Notes: a model not told the origin generated them from the sequence alone. A stretch of DNA of 63,219 nt from JAILLW01 sp045629045 (GCA_045629045.1 JAZQQM010000023.1:1-63219); one strand, 5' to 3'; shown: positions 32,785 through 42,753, counted from the first letter of the stretch. A program made the numbers and translations.

Positions 32785-34056
32785 CTAGTCATCGAGACTG
32801 TGAATGAACATGCCCGAAAGAAGTTTAGGCTCAAACCAGGTTGACTTAGGCGGCATCAAAAGACCCGCATCGGCCACATTAAGTAATTCCGTGATAGATG
32901 TTGCATACATCGAAAATGCAACTTTCATATCATTGTTACATCTTCTTACCAGTTCTTTGTTACCTCTTATGCCGCCGACAAAATCAATTCTCTTGTCCGT
33001 ACGTGGGTCTGCAATACCGAGAATCGGTCCCAGTAAATTATCCTGAAGAATTGATACATCAAGCCCCTTGACCGGATCGGTCGACAATAATTTATCATCA
33101 GCAGTAAGTGTATACCACTCATTCTCTAAAAACATAGTAAAATCGGCCTTTTTTGTAGGACTGACACTAGTGTCAACATTAGTGTCATATGAGGCTTTTT
33201 CCATCTTTTTGACACTAAATCCGGCAGCTTCCACTGCCTTTATAAATTCATCCTTTGACATGCCGTTTAAGTCTTTAACGACTCTGTTATAGGGCATAAT
33301 CATAAGTTCATCATCCGGGAAAAGAACTGATAGGAATCTGTTAAAGCCCTCCTCACCGGTATATGCAGGATTAGCCTCACGACGCTTAAGTCCCACCTTA
33401 ACCGCAGAAGCACATCTGTGGTGACCGTCCGCAATATAAGTACAGGGTATATCTTTGAACAAAGACTCAACTTTGGACACGGTAGCTGCATCATCAATAA
33501 TAAATGCTCTGTGTCTTATACCGTCTTCATGAGTAAAGTCATAAAGAAGCTTCTCATCGCATTTAGCCGAAGCAACTATTTTCTTTAATTCATCAACTGC
33601 TCTGTACACTAAGAAGATAGGGCCGGTATGTGCATTCGTAGTATCCACATGCTTAATTCTGTCTATCTCTTTGTCCTCACGTGTATTTTCATGCTTTTTG
33701 ATAATCGAATTAACGTAATCATCTACAGACGAGCAGGCAACAATGCCGGTTTGGGCTCTTCCATCCATGGTAAGTTCATATACATAATAGCAAGGCTTAT
33801 CTTCCGTAAGAAGAACGCCTTCACTGATTCTGTCCTTTAACATCTGTGCGGCCTTTGCATAAACTTCCGGTGCGTAGGTATCAACATCATCACCGAAGGA
33901 TGTTTCCGCTCTGTCGATGGCTAAGAACGATAAGGGGTTCCTGCCGACTACTTCCTTTGCTTCGGCTCTGTTGTACACATCATAAGGGAGCGCACAAAAA
34001 GCTGCCGAGTTTTCTTTAGTAGGTCTTATAGCTTTAAATGGTGTTACTTTGGGCAT
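32785..34056 (-). CDS. DUF1015-family protein (SerK-like)
   Basis: A 423-residue cytoplasmic protein of the DUF1015 family. Motifs seen are TPFKAIRPT at the N-terminus, CALPYDVYNRAEAKE, and YIADGHHRCASAVKVGLKRR in the middle. Archaeal relatives are free serine kinases with a ParB-like fold; activity in bacteria is mostly inferred. The ATG after GGAAGGTG is taken as start; an in-frame GTG three codons earlier abuts the ribosome site. Preceded by the ABC exporter genes on the same strand with a 60-nt gap. Confidence 0.88.
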   Translation of the reverse strand: MPKVTPFKAIRPTKENSAAFCALPYDVYNRAEAKEVVGRNPLSFLAIDRAETSFGDDVDTYAPEVYAKAAQMLKDRISEGVLLTEDKPCYYVYELTMDGRAQTGIVACSSVDDYVNSIIKKHENTREDKEIDRIKHVDTTNAHTGPIFLVYRAVDELKKIVASAKCDEKLLYDFTHEDGIRHRAFIIDDAATVSKVESLFKDIPCTYIADGHHRCASAVKVGLKRREANPAYTGEEGFNRFLSVLFPDDELMIMPYNRVVKDLNGMSKDEFIKAVEAAGFSVKKMEKASYDTNVDTSVSPTKKADFTMFLENEWYTLTADDKLLSTDPVKGLDVSILQDNLLGPILGIADPRTDKRIDFVGGIRGNKELVRRCNNDMKVAFSMYATSITELLNVADAGLLMPPKSTWFEPKLLSGMFIHSLDD

Positions 34057-34125
34057 TTGATTCACCTTCCTTTATTTAGTGCGGTATCCCGCCAATTAAT
34101 CATTTATCAGCCGGTTTATATTATT

Positions 34126-35955
34126 TTATACCGCAATGTATGCACCGGCCTGAACCTTCCACATTTTAGCATATTTCCCGTCTAATTTCAGCAATTCTTC
34201 ATGACTTCCCTGTTCAACTATCCTTCCGTCCTCAAGCATAAAGATTCTGTCGGCAATACGGGTAGTCGAAAGACGATGTGAAATAAAGATGACCGTCTTG
34301 TCCTTCGTAGCATCAATCATTGCATGATTAAGCTGGTATTCGGCAATAGGATCAAGAGCACTTGAAGGTTCGTCAAGTATCATAAGCCCCGCATCTTTGT
34401 AGAATACCCGGGAAATAGCAAGCTTCTGGCTCTCACCTCCCGAAAGATTAACACCGCTTTCGTAAAACTCCGTCGTAAGTTCGGTTTTCATACCATCCTT
34501 AAGTTTCTTAACGCGGCTTACAAGTCCGCTTTGGGTAATGGCGTTTAATGCATCCTCATCATTGCCGTTCTCGTCAACATCAAGGTATACATTTTGTGCC
34601 ACCGAACCTGCAAAAATATGAAAATCCTGGAATACGGTTCCGATTGTATCCCTATACTTGGGAACCGAATACTTCCTTATATCATTACCGTCCACAACAA
34701 TACTACCGGAATTTACATCATAAAGTCGCATAAGAAGTTTAACAAGAGTAGTCTTTCCCGCGCCGTTGTAGCCAACGAGTGCTATCTTTTCACCGGGATT
34801 GATATGCATATTAATATTCTTAATCAGCGTATCCTGCTTCTCGTTATATCTAAAGGAAATATCCTGAAGTTCAACTTCCTTGGCATTCTTGTCAATATCA
34901 AGGTTCTCTTCGGACGTAATCTTAACTTCGTACCCGAGGAACTGCTTGATCTTAGCCACATAAAGGCTGGTTTCGCAGGCAAAAGGGTACGCATCCGTAA
35001 ATACACGAAGAGAATTCTTCAATCGGCCGAAGGAACCGTAAAGTATGGCAACGGTACTAAAGGAAAGGTCGTGCAACACCGCCGAGCGATAAACCAGATA
35101 TGTTATAAAGAACACATCACTGAATGCATCGTTACAAATATATCCCTTTATGAATCCAAGCAGCCACTTCTTAAAGGCATACTTTTTTTCAACCTCATAA
35201 ACCTCGTCATTTGCCTGATTAAATCTGTCAAAAAGTATATCCGAAACGCCCGGATTAAGTCTTATTTCTTTGGCATAATCGTTAAGATAGTATATTCTTT
35301 TTACATAATCGCGTTTACGTGAAAAGGGTATACTCTCTACTTTGGCAAGATAATTGAGTTTATTGTATTTCTGGTTAAATATAAAAGACAGAACAAAGGA
35401 AATAACCACGAATACAATGGACAGTTTATCCTTCATAAAGAAGAAAATACCCGTCGAAATAAATACGGTAATTCCCGACAAAGTGTTCTGAACAAATTGC
35501 ACCGCTCTGTCAATCTGCTTATCAACCTCTGAGATTGCAAGCACCTGCTTGTTATAAAACTCGGGATTATCATAGCAGTCAAGGTCTACGCTCTTGGCCT
35601 TTTCGTAAAGCATCATCTTAATTTTTCGGCTGACGATCGGGCGGCGTTTCGGCTGTATATAATCTCCGACATATACAGTGAATACCATACCGAGGGTAAT
35701 ACATCCTGCAAGAAGAAGTATCCATTTGGCAACTGTTTGGAATGGATATCCAAACTCAGCCGCCTCAAGGACATATCCGATTCCTACGGTATGTTCAAAG
35801 AATATAGATACCTGATTACGGATAGAATCAAGACCCACCAGGATGATGAAGGCCGGTGATGCGGTGAAAATCAGTTTTAATAAGAAGTAATTATTCGAAA
35901 ATACTTCTTTTACGCTCTGTTTTGTTTTTTCTTGCTTGTCCTGAGCCTTTTTCAC
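34126..35955 (-). CDS. ABC exporter, permease-ATPase fusion (second half of a pair)
   Basis: A 609-residue type IV ABC exporter half: N-terminal six-helix membrane domain to about residue 330, then the ATPase domain. Walker A is GYNGAGKTTLVKLL, signature NLSGGESQKLAISRVF, Walker B LMILDEPSSALDP with catalytic Glu kept, and the switch His in ISHRLSTTR. It overlaps the upstream exporter gene by 4 nt, so the two probably form a heterodimer. No C39 peptidase domain is present, so there is no direct sign of peptide maturation. Substrate unknown. Confidence 0.92.
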   Translation of the reverse strand: MKKAQDKQEKTKQSVKEVFSNNYFLLKLIFTASPAFIILVGLDSIRNQVSIFFEHTVGIGYVLEAAEFGYPFQTVAKWILLLAGCITLGMVFTVYVGDYIQPKRRPIVSRKIKMMLYEKAKSVDLDCYDNPEFYNKQVLAISEVDKQIDRAVQFVQNTLSGITVFISTGIFFFMKDKLSIVFVVISFVLSFIFNQKYNKLNYLAKVESIPFSRKRDYVKRIYYLNDYAKEIRLNPGVSDILFDRFNQANDEVYEVEKKYAFKKWLLGFIKGYICNDAFSDVFFITYLVYRSAVLHDLSFSTVAILYGSFGRLKNSLRVFTDAYPFACETSLYVAKIKQFLGYEVKITSEENLDIDKNAKEVELQDISFRYNEKQDTLIKNINMHINPGEKIALVGYNGAGKTTLVKLLMRLYDVNSGSIVVDGNDIRKYSVPKYRDTIGTVFQDFHIFAGSVAQNVYLDVDENGNDEDALNAITQSGLVSRVKKLKDGMKTELTTEFYESGVNLSGGESQKLAISRVFYKDAGLMILDEPSSALDPIAEYQLNHAMIDATKDKTVIFISHRLSTTRIADRIFMLEDGRIVEQGSHEELLKLDGKYAKMWKVQAGAYIAV

Positions 35956-37802
35956 AAAATCACCTCCTCTTCATTCTCTATGGCAAGATAGTTCATTGCC
36001 TGTTTTTTATACATTTGTGCGTAAGCGGCATTTGCTGCCATAAGTTCGCTGTGAGTTCCCTCTTCAATTAATGTTCCCTTTTCAAGCATAAATACCTTGT
36101 CGCAGTTCTTAACCGATGAAAGACGATGGGAAATAAACAACATTGTATGATCCCTGCCCTCTTTCATTATATTTTTGAACAAATCGTATTCCGCTATCGG
36201 GTCAAGAGCACTGGAAGGTTCGTCAAATATCTTCATGGGCGCTTCCTTAATAAAGGTTCTTGCAACTGCAACCTTCTGACTTTCACCTCCGGACAGTACA
36301 GCGCCGTCATCATCAAATTCCTTAGTCATCATATTGTTTATGCCCTTGGGCAGAGTTTCTATCTTTTCATATACTCCCGCCCGCTTAAGTGCCGAAATAA
36401 CCATTTCGTCTTCGTTTTCGTAATGACGTCCCATAAGTACGTTTTCCTTAACAGTCATTCCAAACAACTGAAAATCCTGAAAAGTTGTGGCAAACAATTC
36501 TCTGTAGGCCTTGAGGTTATATTCACGAATATCCCTTCCGTTATAGTAAATCGTACCGCCCGTAGGGTCATACAATCTTATAAGAAGTTTGATAATCGTC
36601 GTTTTACCTGCTCCGTTATGTCCCACAAGGGCTGCATTCTGACCTGCCGTAATTTTAAAGGACAAATCGTGGATTGTATCCTTGCCGCCCTTCTTGTAAG
36701 CAAATGATACATTTTTGAATTCAATGCTCTCAAACTCCGGACTTGGCATAATTCCGTCCTGATCTTCGGGGATTTCTTCCTTATATTCAAGGAAATCCTT
36801 TAGATTATTGATAAACATGGCATTTTTCATGATATCCATTATATTTTCAAATACACGAATAAGTATCCAGGTCATGGCAACCATAAGGCTTGTCATAATG
36901 GTAAGCTGGGCCAGGGAAATGGTACCCGTCACTCTGTTTCGATATATGGCATATATAAGCACTCCCTCAAAAATAACGGTAAAGGTAAATGTTATTCTAA
37001 AGAAGTTAAGAGATGCATTTGCCCAGGCATATTTACCGGCAATCTTAACATTATCATCCGTAGCCTGCTTATACTGTCTGTTCATTAAATTAAAGACATT
37101 CGACAGACGTATCTCTTTGGCTCCGTCCGGAAGATACATCATGCGGCTTACGTAATTAAGCACCTTATCATTGGGGGCCTGCTCCTTGTAACGTTTGAAT
37201 TCGTACTTATTCTTATAATTACCGAAAAGGAAATTGCCAAGTAAGGGCGAAATAATAAAAATAATGGCATAGTGATCGATGTCGTACATTAAGTAAAACA
37301 CCACAACCGCAGCAAAAGCACCGCAGAGGGCACCGAAAACGCTTCTTATAACTGCAGTTATCTTCTCTTCGGCTCCGTCCATGGCCATTGTATATCGGTT
37401 ATAGAAATCCGGATCCTCGTAACACTTAAGTTCAACATTCTTGGCTTTGGCATATAGTTTCCTGTATATGCCTCCGAAGAGCCTGTTCGTTTGAAGGGGA
37501 AATACCACATTTTCAATATAATTACTGTACACAGTTACAGCGCATACACATAATCCGCTTATAAGTATGAATTTAAAAATATGATTAAATCCGAGATTCT
37601 TATCAAGAGCATCAACAATAACTCTCATGAAGACTCCGTCAAAGAATACCCACTCTCCGTGACCTATAAGCCACAGAAAGAAGGAATGAATTACTATGGG
37701 CGGACATATTTCCATCCCGAGTTTTAACGCAAACCAGGCATTTTTCATGGTTGCGCCAAATGATAATTTATCTTTTTCTTTCTTATTATTATCCTGGGGC
37801 AT
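35952..37802 (-). CDS. ABC exporter, permease-ATPase fusion (first half of a pair)
   Basis: A 616-residue partner of the downstream exporter. Walker A GHNGAGKTTIIKLL, signature LSGGESQKVAVARTF, Walker B MKIFDEPSSALDP, and ISHRLSSVK. Both halves keep the catalytic Glu, so neither nucleotide site is obviously degenerate. The start is the ATG after AAGGAG; an ATG six codons earlier would place the ribosome site inside the gene. A hypothetical gene ends 51 nt upstream and may belong to the operon. Confidence 0.92.
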   Translation of the reverse strand: MPQDNNKKEKDKLSFGATMKNAWFALKLGMEICPPIVIHSFFLWLIGHGEWVFFDGVFMRVIVDALDKNLGFNHIFKFILISGLCVCAVTVYSNYIENVVFPLQTNRLFGGIYRKLYAKAKNVELKCYEDPDFYNRYTMAMDGAEEKITAVIRSVFGALCGAFAAVVVFYLMYDIDHYAIIFIISPLLGNFLFGNYKNKYEFKRYKEQAPNDKVLNYVSRMMYLPDGAKEIRLSNVFNLMNRQYKQATDDNVKIAGKYAWANASLNFFRITFTFTVIFEGVLIYAIYRNRVTGTISLAQLTIMTSLMVAMTWILIRVFENIMDIMKNAMFINNLKDFLEYKEEIPEDQDGIMPSPEFESIEFKNVSFAYKKGGKDTIHDLSFKITAGQNAALVGHNGAGKTTIIKLLIRLYDPTGGTIYYNGRDIREYNLKAYRELFATTFQDFQLFGMTVKENVLMGRHYENEDEMVISALKRAGVYEKIETLPKGINNMMTKEFDDDGAVLSGGESQKVAVARTFIKEAPMKIFDEPSSALDPIAEYDLFKNIMKEGRDHTMLFISHRLSSVKNCDKVFMLEKGTLIEEGTHSELMAANAAYAQMYKKQAMNYLAIENEEEVIL

Positions 37803-37853
37803 ATTAGCTCCTTTCTTCATATGTTAGTTTTCTATGTACGATATCGTTTTATT

Positions 37854-38294
37854 TCAGTTAAGGTATTTAATAATTCTTGCCGCTGTTCTTTGGGCATCTT
37901 CCTTAGTAAACAGTTCCTCACTTCCGAAAAGCAAAACCGGCTTTTTAACTGCTGCATCCATAATTCCCATTACATACATCTGGGTAATATCCTTAACACA
38001 TACTCTGCAATCGTACAAATCCTTCAATTTAGTCGCTTTTTGCAGTAATTCGGGGTCTGTCACGTCGGAAATTCTCAAAATATCGTTCATATATACGTGC
38101 GTTATTTTGGCAGCATTTTTCTTTCTTATTTCATAGTCATCTGCAAATCCTGTCAGTAAATATCGAATCTTCTCATTTTCCTTTTCGATATATAACACCG
38201 GGTTGGTATTTGTAGATTCTCTGTATTCCGTTAAACTTGTTTCCATTTGAGTCACTCTTTCGACCAAATAGTACAAATATTCTCTTGCTTTCAT
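37854..38294 (-). CDS. Hypothetical protein upstream of the ABC exporter
   Basis: A 146-residue soluble, charged protein, not recognised. The N-terminal half is helical with possible coiled-coil character (YLYYLVERVTQMETSLTEYR). The C-terminal half contains two repeats of a pattern loosely like S-layer homology motifs (ITQMYVMGIMDA, then LFTKEDAQRTAARIIKYL), but this similarity is weak. No good Shine-Dalgarno precedes the ATG. The neighbouring exporter suggests, without proof, a shared role. Confidence 0.6.
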   Translation of the reverse strand: MKAREYLYYLVERVTQMETSLTEYRESTNTNPVLYIEKENEKIRYLLTGFADDYEIRKKNAAKITHVYMNDILRISDVTDPELLQKATKLKDLYDCRVCVKDITQMYVMGIMDAAVKKPVLLFGSEELFTKEDAQRTAARIIKYLN

Positions 38295-38323
38295 GATTTT
38301 CTAATAAATAACATTTCGTTGCA

Positions 38324-40174
38324 TTAATTATGACACTTTTCTTTCAAATTTACGGGACTTATTCGCACCGAATAATTATCATGGGGAAGTAGTTTTCTCG
38401 TCTTGATTACAGAATCCGGTAACAGGAGCTCTTTTTTTGTCCAAAAATCGAAAATCGAAAAATTGACCGAGTTGGTAAACACCTCATAGTTCCCAATTTT
38501 ATCGGCAATGTCATTAATAACAGTCTTAATATCAATTTCCGGCATTTCCAGTTCTTTTTCCGAAAGATTGATGACACTTAATGCAATATCTCCATTAAAT
38601 AACGGCTTGACCAGTACATCAATTCTGTCATTGTCGGTTATGTATTCCGTTGAAGGTGATGCAATTTTTCTTGCATTATTCATTTTTACCATAACACGCT
38701 TAGCCGCTATACCGAGAGGATCCTGATTTACAGCGATAAGATCGTCATTGGCTATAATATTCCACAATTCATCCCCCTTTAAAACACGACGAAGATCAAG
38801 GCCCAGCATAAGAGGAGCATTCATCATACACCACATGGTCATATGGGTTCTGTTCATGGTGTTATCAAGCCCGTTCATTCCTATCATAAGCATATCTGGA
38901 TCGTTCCATCCTTTATCAAGGCCGCAGAATTCATCCATAATAACGCATTTGTTATATTGAACAGCCACACCCGGCGTATAATCGGAAGACCAGGAAGCCT
39001 TACCCGGGTCACCGTCGGAACCTACATTAAAGGTAATATCATTAAGTATTCTCCAGGAATCTCCCACCTTATAGCCCCAGCAATGCGGCTGTGTCTTGCC
39101 CCATTCGCAGATAGAGTAAATAACATCATGGTCAGGGTTGGCTTTATTAAGGCCTTCAAGGAGCCTTGCATAGGAACTTAGTGTATTTTCCTGGCGACGA
39201 TGATTCATTATATAAATCTGATTGTTTCCGCCACGAAGAGGTATATCTTTTAAAGTAAGTGTGTACTTACCTTCAAATTCTTCCAGAATGTCGTCAAATA
39301 CTATCCTTCGCAAAGGAGATGATGGTGAATCATTGGCAGCATCATCTATTGCAAGCTGAATCCATCTTCCGATTCCTTCGGTTTCATTTCGATAACAATC
39401 GATATTAATGTTGTAAAGCCCGTCTTTTGGGGCATTTACTGTAAATTTCAATTCTCCGCTCATTGCTCCTATAGGTGACTTGGCAGGACCCGTTCCGTCA
39501 AACGTTCCGATTGAACAGGCATATTTAAATCCGTCATCAGTGTTATCAAACTTAATTCCTTCGCCAACAAGTTCGGCATCGTCCACTGTCAGTTCGCAAA
39601 TGGGCAATTCGATTTGGGTAACATCTGTTACTTTAATTCCCAAAATGCCGGGAGTGTAGACAAAATCAGCATTCTTGGGATCCGAAAAGGTTGCGTTATC
39701 CCATAAATAATAGCAGTTATCTACCTTCAAAAAGTCCACTCCCCAATCAATATATGACCTGGCATCCTCTGTTTCATGGCCGCAGGTTCCCACTTCGGCA
39801 CCGGCACACAAATTCGTTCCGATATCGTTATACATTCCAAACTTAAGACCTTTGGAATGCACATAATCCGAAAGGTTTTTGAATCCGTTGGGGAATTTAA
39901 CCGGTTCATTTGCCAGCAATCCGTCTACTCTTTTGGGCAAATAACATCCATCATCAAGTACAACATACTTATATCCACACTTATCCAGCCCAAGTTCAAC
40001 CATCTTATCTGCCATAGTCTTCGTCAAAGCCTCGGTATTACCGCTTCCGAAAGCATTCCAGCTGTTCCAGCCCATGGCCGGCAGATGATTCTTCTTCTTG
40101 CCAAGCAACACTTTCCCGGTATCAAAAGCATCATATCTGTATTCAAAATCTTTAATTTCATTAGGTTTTCTCAT
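38324..40174 (-). CDS. GH27-type alpha-galactosidase-like glycoside hydrolase with an inserted carbohydrate-binding-like domain
   Basis: A 616-residue enzyme without signal peptide, so probably cytoplasmic. The (beta/alpha)8 barrel starts with MGWNSWNAFGSGNTEALTKT and has the nucleophile region FLKVDNCYY (Asp near residue 150) and acid/base region WNDPDMLMIG (near 425). Between them, roughly residues 190-330, lies an insertion with a beta-rich pattern (KFTVNAPKDGLYNINIDCYR) like a family 35 or 6 binding module. A beta-sandwich C-terminal domain follows. It likely removes terminal alpha-galactose or a related sugar from plant oligosaccharides. A repeat palindrome abuts its AGGAGG ribosome site. 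Confidence 0.88.
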   Translation of the reverse strand: MRKPNEIKDFEYRYDAFDTGKVLLGKKKNHLPAMGWNSWNAFGSGNTEALTKTMADKMVELGLDKCGYKYVVLDDGCYLPKRVDGLLANEPVKFPNGFKNLSDYVHSKGLKFGMYNDIGTNLCAGAEVGTCGHETEDARSYIDWGVDFLKVDNCYYLWDNATFSDPKNADFVYTPGILGIKVTDVTQIELPICELTVDDAELVGEGIKFDNTDDGFKYACSIGTFDGTGPAKSPIGAMSGELKFTVNAPKDGLYNINIDCYRNETEGIGRWIQLAIDDAANDSPSSPLRRIVFDDILEEFEGKYTLTLKDIPLRGGNNQIYIMNHRRQENTLSSYARLLEGLNKANPDHDVIYSICEWGKTQPHCWGYKVGDSWRILNDITFNVGSDGDPGKASWSSDYTPGVAVQYNKCVIMDEFCGLDKGWNDPDMLMIGMNGLDNTMNRTHMTMWCMMNAPLMLGLDLRRVLKGDELWNIIANDDLIAVNQDPLGIAAKRVMVKMNNARKIASPSTEYITDNDRIDVLVKPLFNGDIALSVINLSEKELEMPEIDIKTVINDIADKIGNYEVFTNSVNFSIFDFWTKKELLLPDSVIKTRKLLPHDNYSVRISPVNLKEKCHN

Positions 40175-40184
40175 ATTTCCTCCT

Positions 40185-40215
40185 TGTGACAGTAGGGACG
40201 GTTCTTTTTGTCACA
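40185..40215 (+). repeat. Single palindromic repeat unit next to the GH27 ribosome site
   Basis: TGTGACA/TGTCACA arms with GTAGGGACGGTTCTTTT inside. Read on the gene strand, the last A of the palindrome is followed by AGGAGG and the GH27 ATG, so the hairpin would sit directly in the leader. It is also 12 nt from the upstream GNAT stop. Confidence 0.9.
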
Positions 40216-40227
40216 TTTTACAAAAAT

Positions 40228-40800
40228 CTATATGTCCAAGTACCATATAAATTGAACTTCATTCTTGCAATCTTCCTCATGAAAATATGCATACATATCA
40301 ATTTTTGATAACACCGCACCCTGTTTATGGTAAAACTTACATGCAGGAACATTATTATTCTGGCATTCTATCATCATTTGTTTATAGCCATCTTCTTTTG
40401 CTCTTTTGATACCCATATCAAATAATTTCTGACCAACGCCCTGATGCTTATAGCCATCAATAACTCTTATATCCCATAGAATGCATACATCATCTCTGCC
40501 TGAAAGCATATTCAAATTAGGAGTCGTTCCCGCAACAGTCATTGCTCCTATCGGTTTTTCCTCATCAAATGCCATATAAAAACGCCATTTACCGATATCA
40601 AAATTTGTTTCATATTCTGTAGCACGTTCATACACACTTAAATCCTTTATGTAGGGTGTCACTTCTACTTCTTCAAAGCAAAATCCGCCCAAACCATTAT
40701 TAATTCTTTTAATCTCATATACAGTGCGTACATCCACATTCATCGAAAGATTGTCATACATTTCAAAGCATGAATTATCCATTTCTTTGATATAAATCAT
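40228..40800 (-). CDS. GNAT-family N-acetyltransferase
   Basis: A 190-residue acetyltransferase. The acetyl-CoA binding motif A is visible in ILWDIRVIDGYKHQGVGQKL (Q-x-x-G-V-G-x-K), and CQNNNVPACKFYHKQGAVL is the typical motif B region. Substrate unknown. GAGAGGAA precedes the ATG. Lies between the NUDIX gene and GH27 on the same strand. Confidence 0.9.
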   Translation of the reverse strand: MIYIKEMDNSCFEMYDNLSMNVDVRTVYEIKRINNGLGGFCFEEVEVTPYIKDLSVYERATEYETNFDIGKWRFYMAFDEEKPIGAMTVAGTTPNLNMLSGRDDVCILWDIRVIDGYKHQGVGQKLFDMGIKRAKEDGYKQMMIECQNNNVPACKFYHKQGAVLSKIDMYAYFHEEDCKNEVQFIWYLDI

Positions 40801-40881
40801 AATTTGTTTCCTCTCATAAATACGAAGTTGGGATAAAGATATACTAATTAATTGTCATTCTTATACTGCTAAACTTGCGTT

Positions 40882-41364
40882 CTATCTCCTATTATCGGTA
40901 ACCATATGTTTTACCGAATAATCGGGATTACTAAGTTCCGTCCTAAAAAATGTAGGATAATAGGTAATGTCACTGTCTTTATCAACCCATACAAGCCGTT
41001 CTTTTGACTCATCTTCGGTAAAGCTCTCACATACCGGTTCAAAGTCATCCGGCGTTTTCATATAAAAGAAATACGAAATCTCGTAAATCAATTTGTCTTC
41101 TTTTTTACCATAATCACCATAAAAGAAGTTTTCATGAACAAATCCCAAACGATCCACTTCAAGCCTTACTCCGGTCTCTTCAAATACTTCTCGAACAACT
41201 GCCTCCTCGGCGCTTTCTCCGAACTTTATACGTCCGCCCACAGAGTAAAGATAATTATCTTTTTGATTGCCAACCATCAAGAATTTGTCTCCCTTCTTAA
41301 TGATTGCTCCGACACGTATATTTATATAGCCATTATCAATAGCTACTGTACAATCTGATGCCAT
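40882..41364 (-). CDS. NUDIX hydrolase
   Basis: A 160-residue enzyme with a complete Nudix box, GRIKFGESAEEAVVREVFEE followed by TGV, that binds Mg and cleaves nucleoside-diphosphate-linked substrates. The substrate cannot be deduced; the short form resembles general housecleaning or 8-oxo-type members. GGAGGTG precedes the ATG. Confidence 0.92.
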   Translation of the reverse strand: MASDCTVAIDNGYINIRVGAIIKKGDKFLMVGNQKDNYLYSVGGRIKFGESAEEAVVREVFEETGVRLEVDRLGFVHENFFYGDYGKKEDKLIYEISYFFYMKTPDDFEPVCESFTEDESKERLVWVDKDSDITYYPTFFRTELSNPDYSVKHMVTDNRR

Positions 41365-41393
41365 TTAATACACCTCCTTAATTTAAACAATTC

Positions 41394-41423
41394 CAAAAAA
41401 AGAGTAGGGGCCAATCCCTACTC
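41394..41423 (-). terminator. Terminator after the GH8 gene
   Basis: GAGTAGGG/CCCTACTC stem with 6-nt loop and seven T on the minus strand. Confidence 0.9.
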
Positions 41424-41459
41424 AATGATAATCAACCAAAAATATATACTGTAAATCAA

Positions 41460-42671
41460 TTAGTATATTTTGTAGTTTCCGCTTAATGCCATAAAGGCAA
41501 ACAAATATAAGCAGTTATCATAATAACGACGTACGCCCTTACGAAGCGGCAAATCCCAGAACTGCTTAACTGCATAAGCTCCGGGTGCCTTATCCTTAAG
41601 TGAAGGATCCGTTGCAAGGTATGACATCGCATTAGTAGCGATTAATCCATATGGATGAAGTACTCTGCCGGATGAAGCAAAATCCGAATCTTCTGTCTTG
41701 GGGACCTGCTTTCCGTTAATTTCATAAACATAGTAATGAGGTTCGCCGTTTTCATCAGGCATATTTTTATCCGCATAGAATTCACGAAGAGCCGCTGTAG
41801 CCTTAGCTTCGTATTCATCGGGAGTTTCGCCCTTGGCTATGCTCCAGGAATAATCAAGACCCATATTGGCAGCTGTTCTGTATGCATCGGAGAAGAAATA
41901 ATCATGTCTTCCCCATTCCGTTCCAAAACCAATTGTCGGTGTTCCGTCATAATTGGCATACTCTGCATTCATTCCCGTATTTTCGTCACAGCATTTCTTA
42001 AAGTACTCTCTTGATGCCGTTACAGCCTTCTCATAGAATGCTGCATCTTCAAGTAAATCTTTTTCGCCGGTCTTGGCAGCCTGTTCACGAAGGAACTTGG
42101 CATATTCAACATAGAAATGCGGCAGATGATATGAAGGATCCGAGAAATTACATCCTGCAACAAATCTGATGTAATAGTTCTCAGGTGCAAACATAGTATC
42201 TTTATTATGAAGCATAGCTCTCAATATAGCTGTAGCTTCTGCGGAATAATTGAATATACCCTCACCATCGCCCCATCTGTGTGAAGCAAAAATAAGTGCC
42301 ATTGCGAAGAACTCCTCACCGTCAGGTGCAGGACCGTCCGCATTCTTTGTTCCGTCCAGCGAATTAGACCAGCAAAAATATCCCTTATTGCGTCCTTTAT
42401 CAAGATACATATAAGTGCGCGCCCACTTCCAAATACGATCGAACTCGTTCTTCTTATCAAGCTGAACGCACATCATCATTCCGTAACTCATACCCTCTGT
42501 GCGGGCATCATTATTTCCCGTATCCACAAGATATCCCATATCTTCTCCGGCTTCATGATAGATTCGCTCATCCTCAGGGCCATAGAAGAAGGTATTAAAT
42601 ATATTGTTCAATTTGTCATTGATTTCCTTTTCGGAATATCCGAAATCCTTAAATACGTTTCTAAATTCCAT
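41460..42671 (-). CDS. GH8 reducing-end xylose-releasing exo-oligoxylanase (Rex-like)
   Basis: A 403-residue (alpha/alpha)6-barrel hydrolase lacking a signal peptide, so it likely acts on imported xylo-oligosaccharides. The general-acid Glu lies at about residue 59 in NNDARTEGMSYGMMMCVQLD, and the FCWSNSLDGTKNADGPAPDG and FGTEWGRHDYFFSDAYRTAA stretches fit Rex enzymes. GGAG lies 7 nt before the ATG. Monocistronic, with its own terminator. Together with GH27 it suggests growth on plant hemicellulose. Confidence 0.9.
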   Translation of the reverse strand: MEFRNVFKDFGYSEKEINDKLNNIFNTFFYGPEDERIYHEAGEDMGYLVDTGNNDARTEGMSYGMMMCVQLDKKNEFDRIWKWARTYMYLDKGRNKGYFCWSNSLDGTKNADGPAPDGEEFFAMALIFASHRWGDGEGIFNYSAEATAILRAMLHNKDTMFAPENYYIRFVAGCNFSDPSYHLPHFYVEYAKFLREQAAKTGEKDLLEDAAFYEKAVTASREYFKKCCDENTGMNAEYANYDGTPTIGFGTEWGRHDYFFSDAYRTAANMGLDYSWSIAKGETPDEYEAKATAALREFYADKNMPDENGEPHYYVYEINGKQVPKTEDSDFASSGRVLHPYGLIATNAMSYLATDPSLKDKAPGAYAVKQFWDLPLRKGVRRYYDNCLYLFAFMALSGNYKIY

Positions 42672-42753
42672 TACATAACTCCTGTTACTAAACGCTTATT
42701 TCCGCATATCAGCACCATTCTGCTAGGATATGTGCCGATATATTTCTTGCCTT

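Noticed and set aside
34126..37802. The ABC pair as the exporter of the double-glycine peptide
   Set aside because: Neither protein has an N-terminal C39 peptidase domain and the genes are 20 kb apart.
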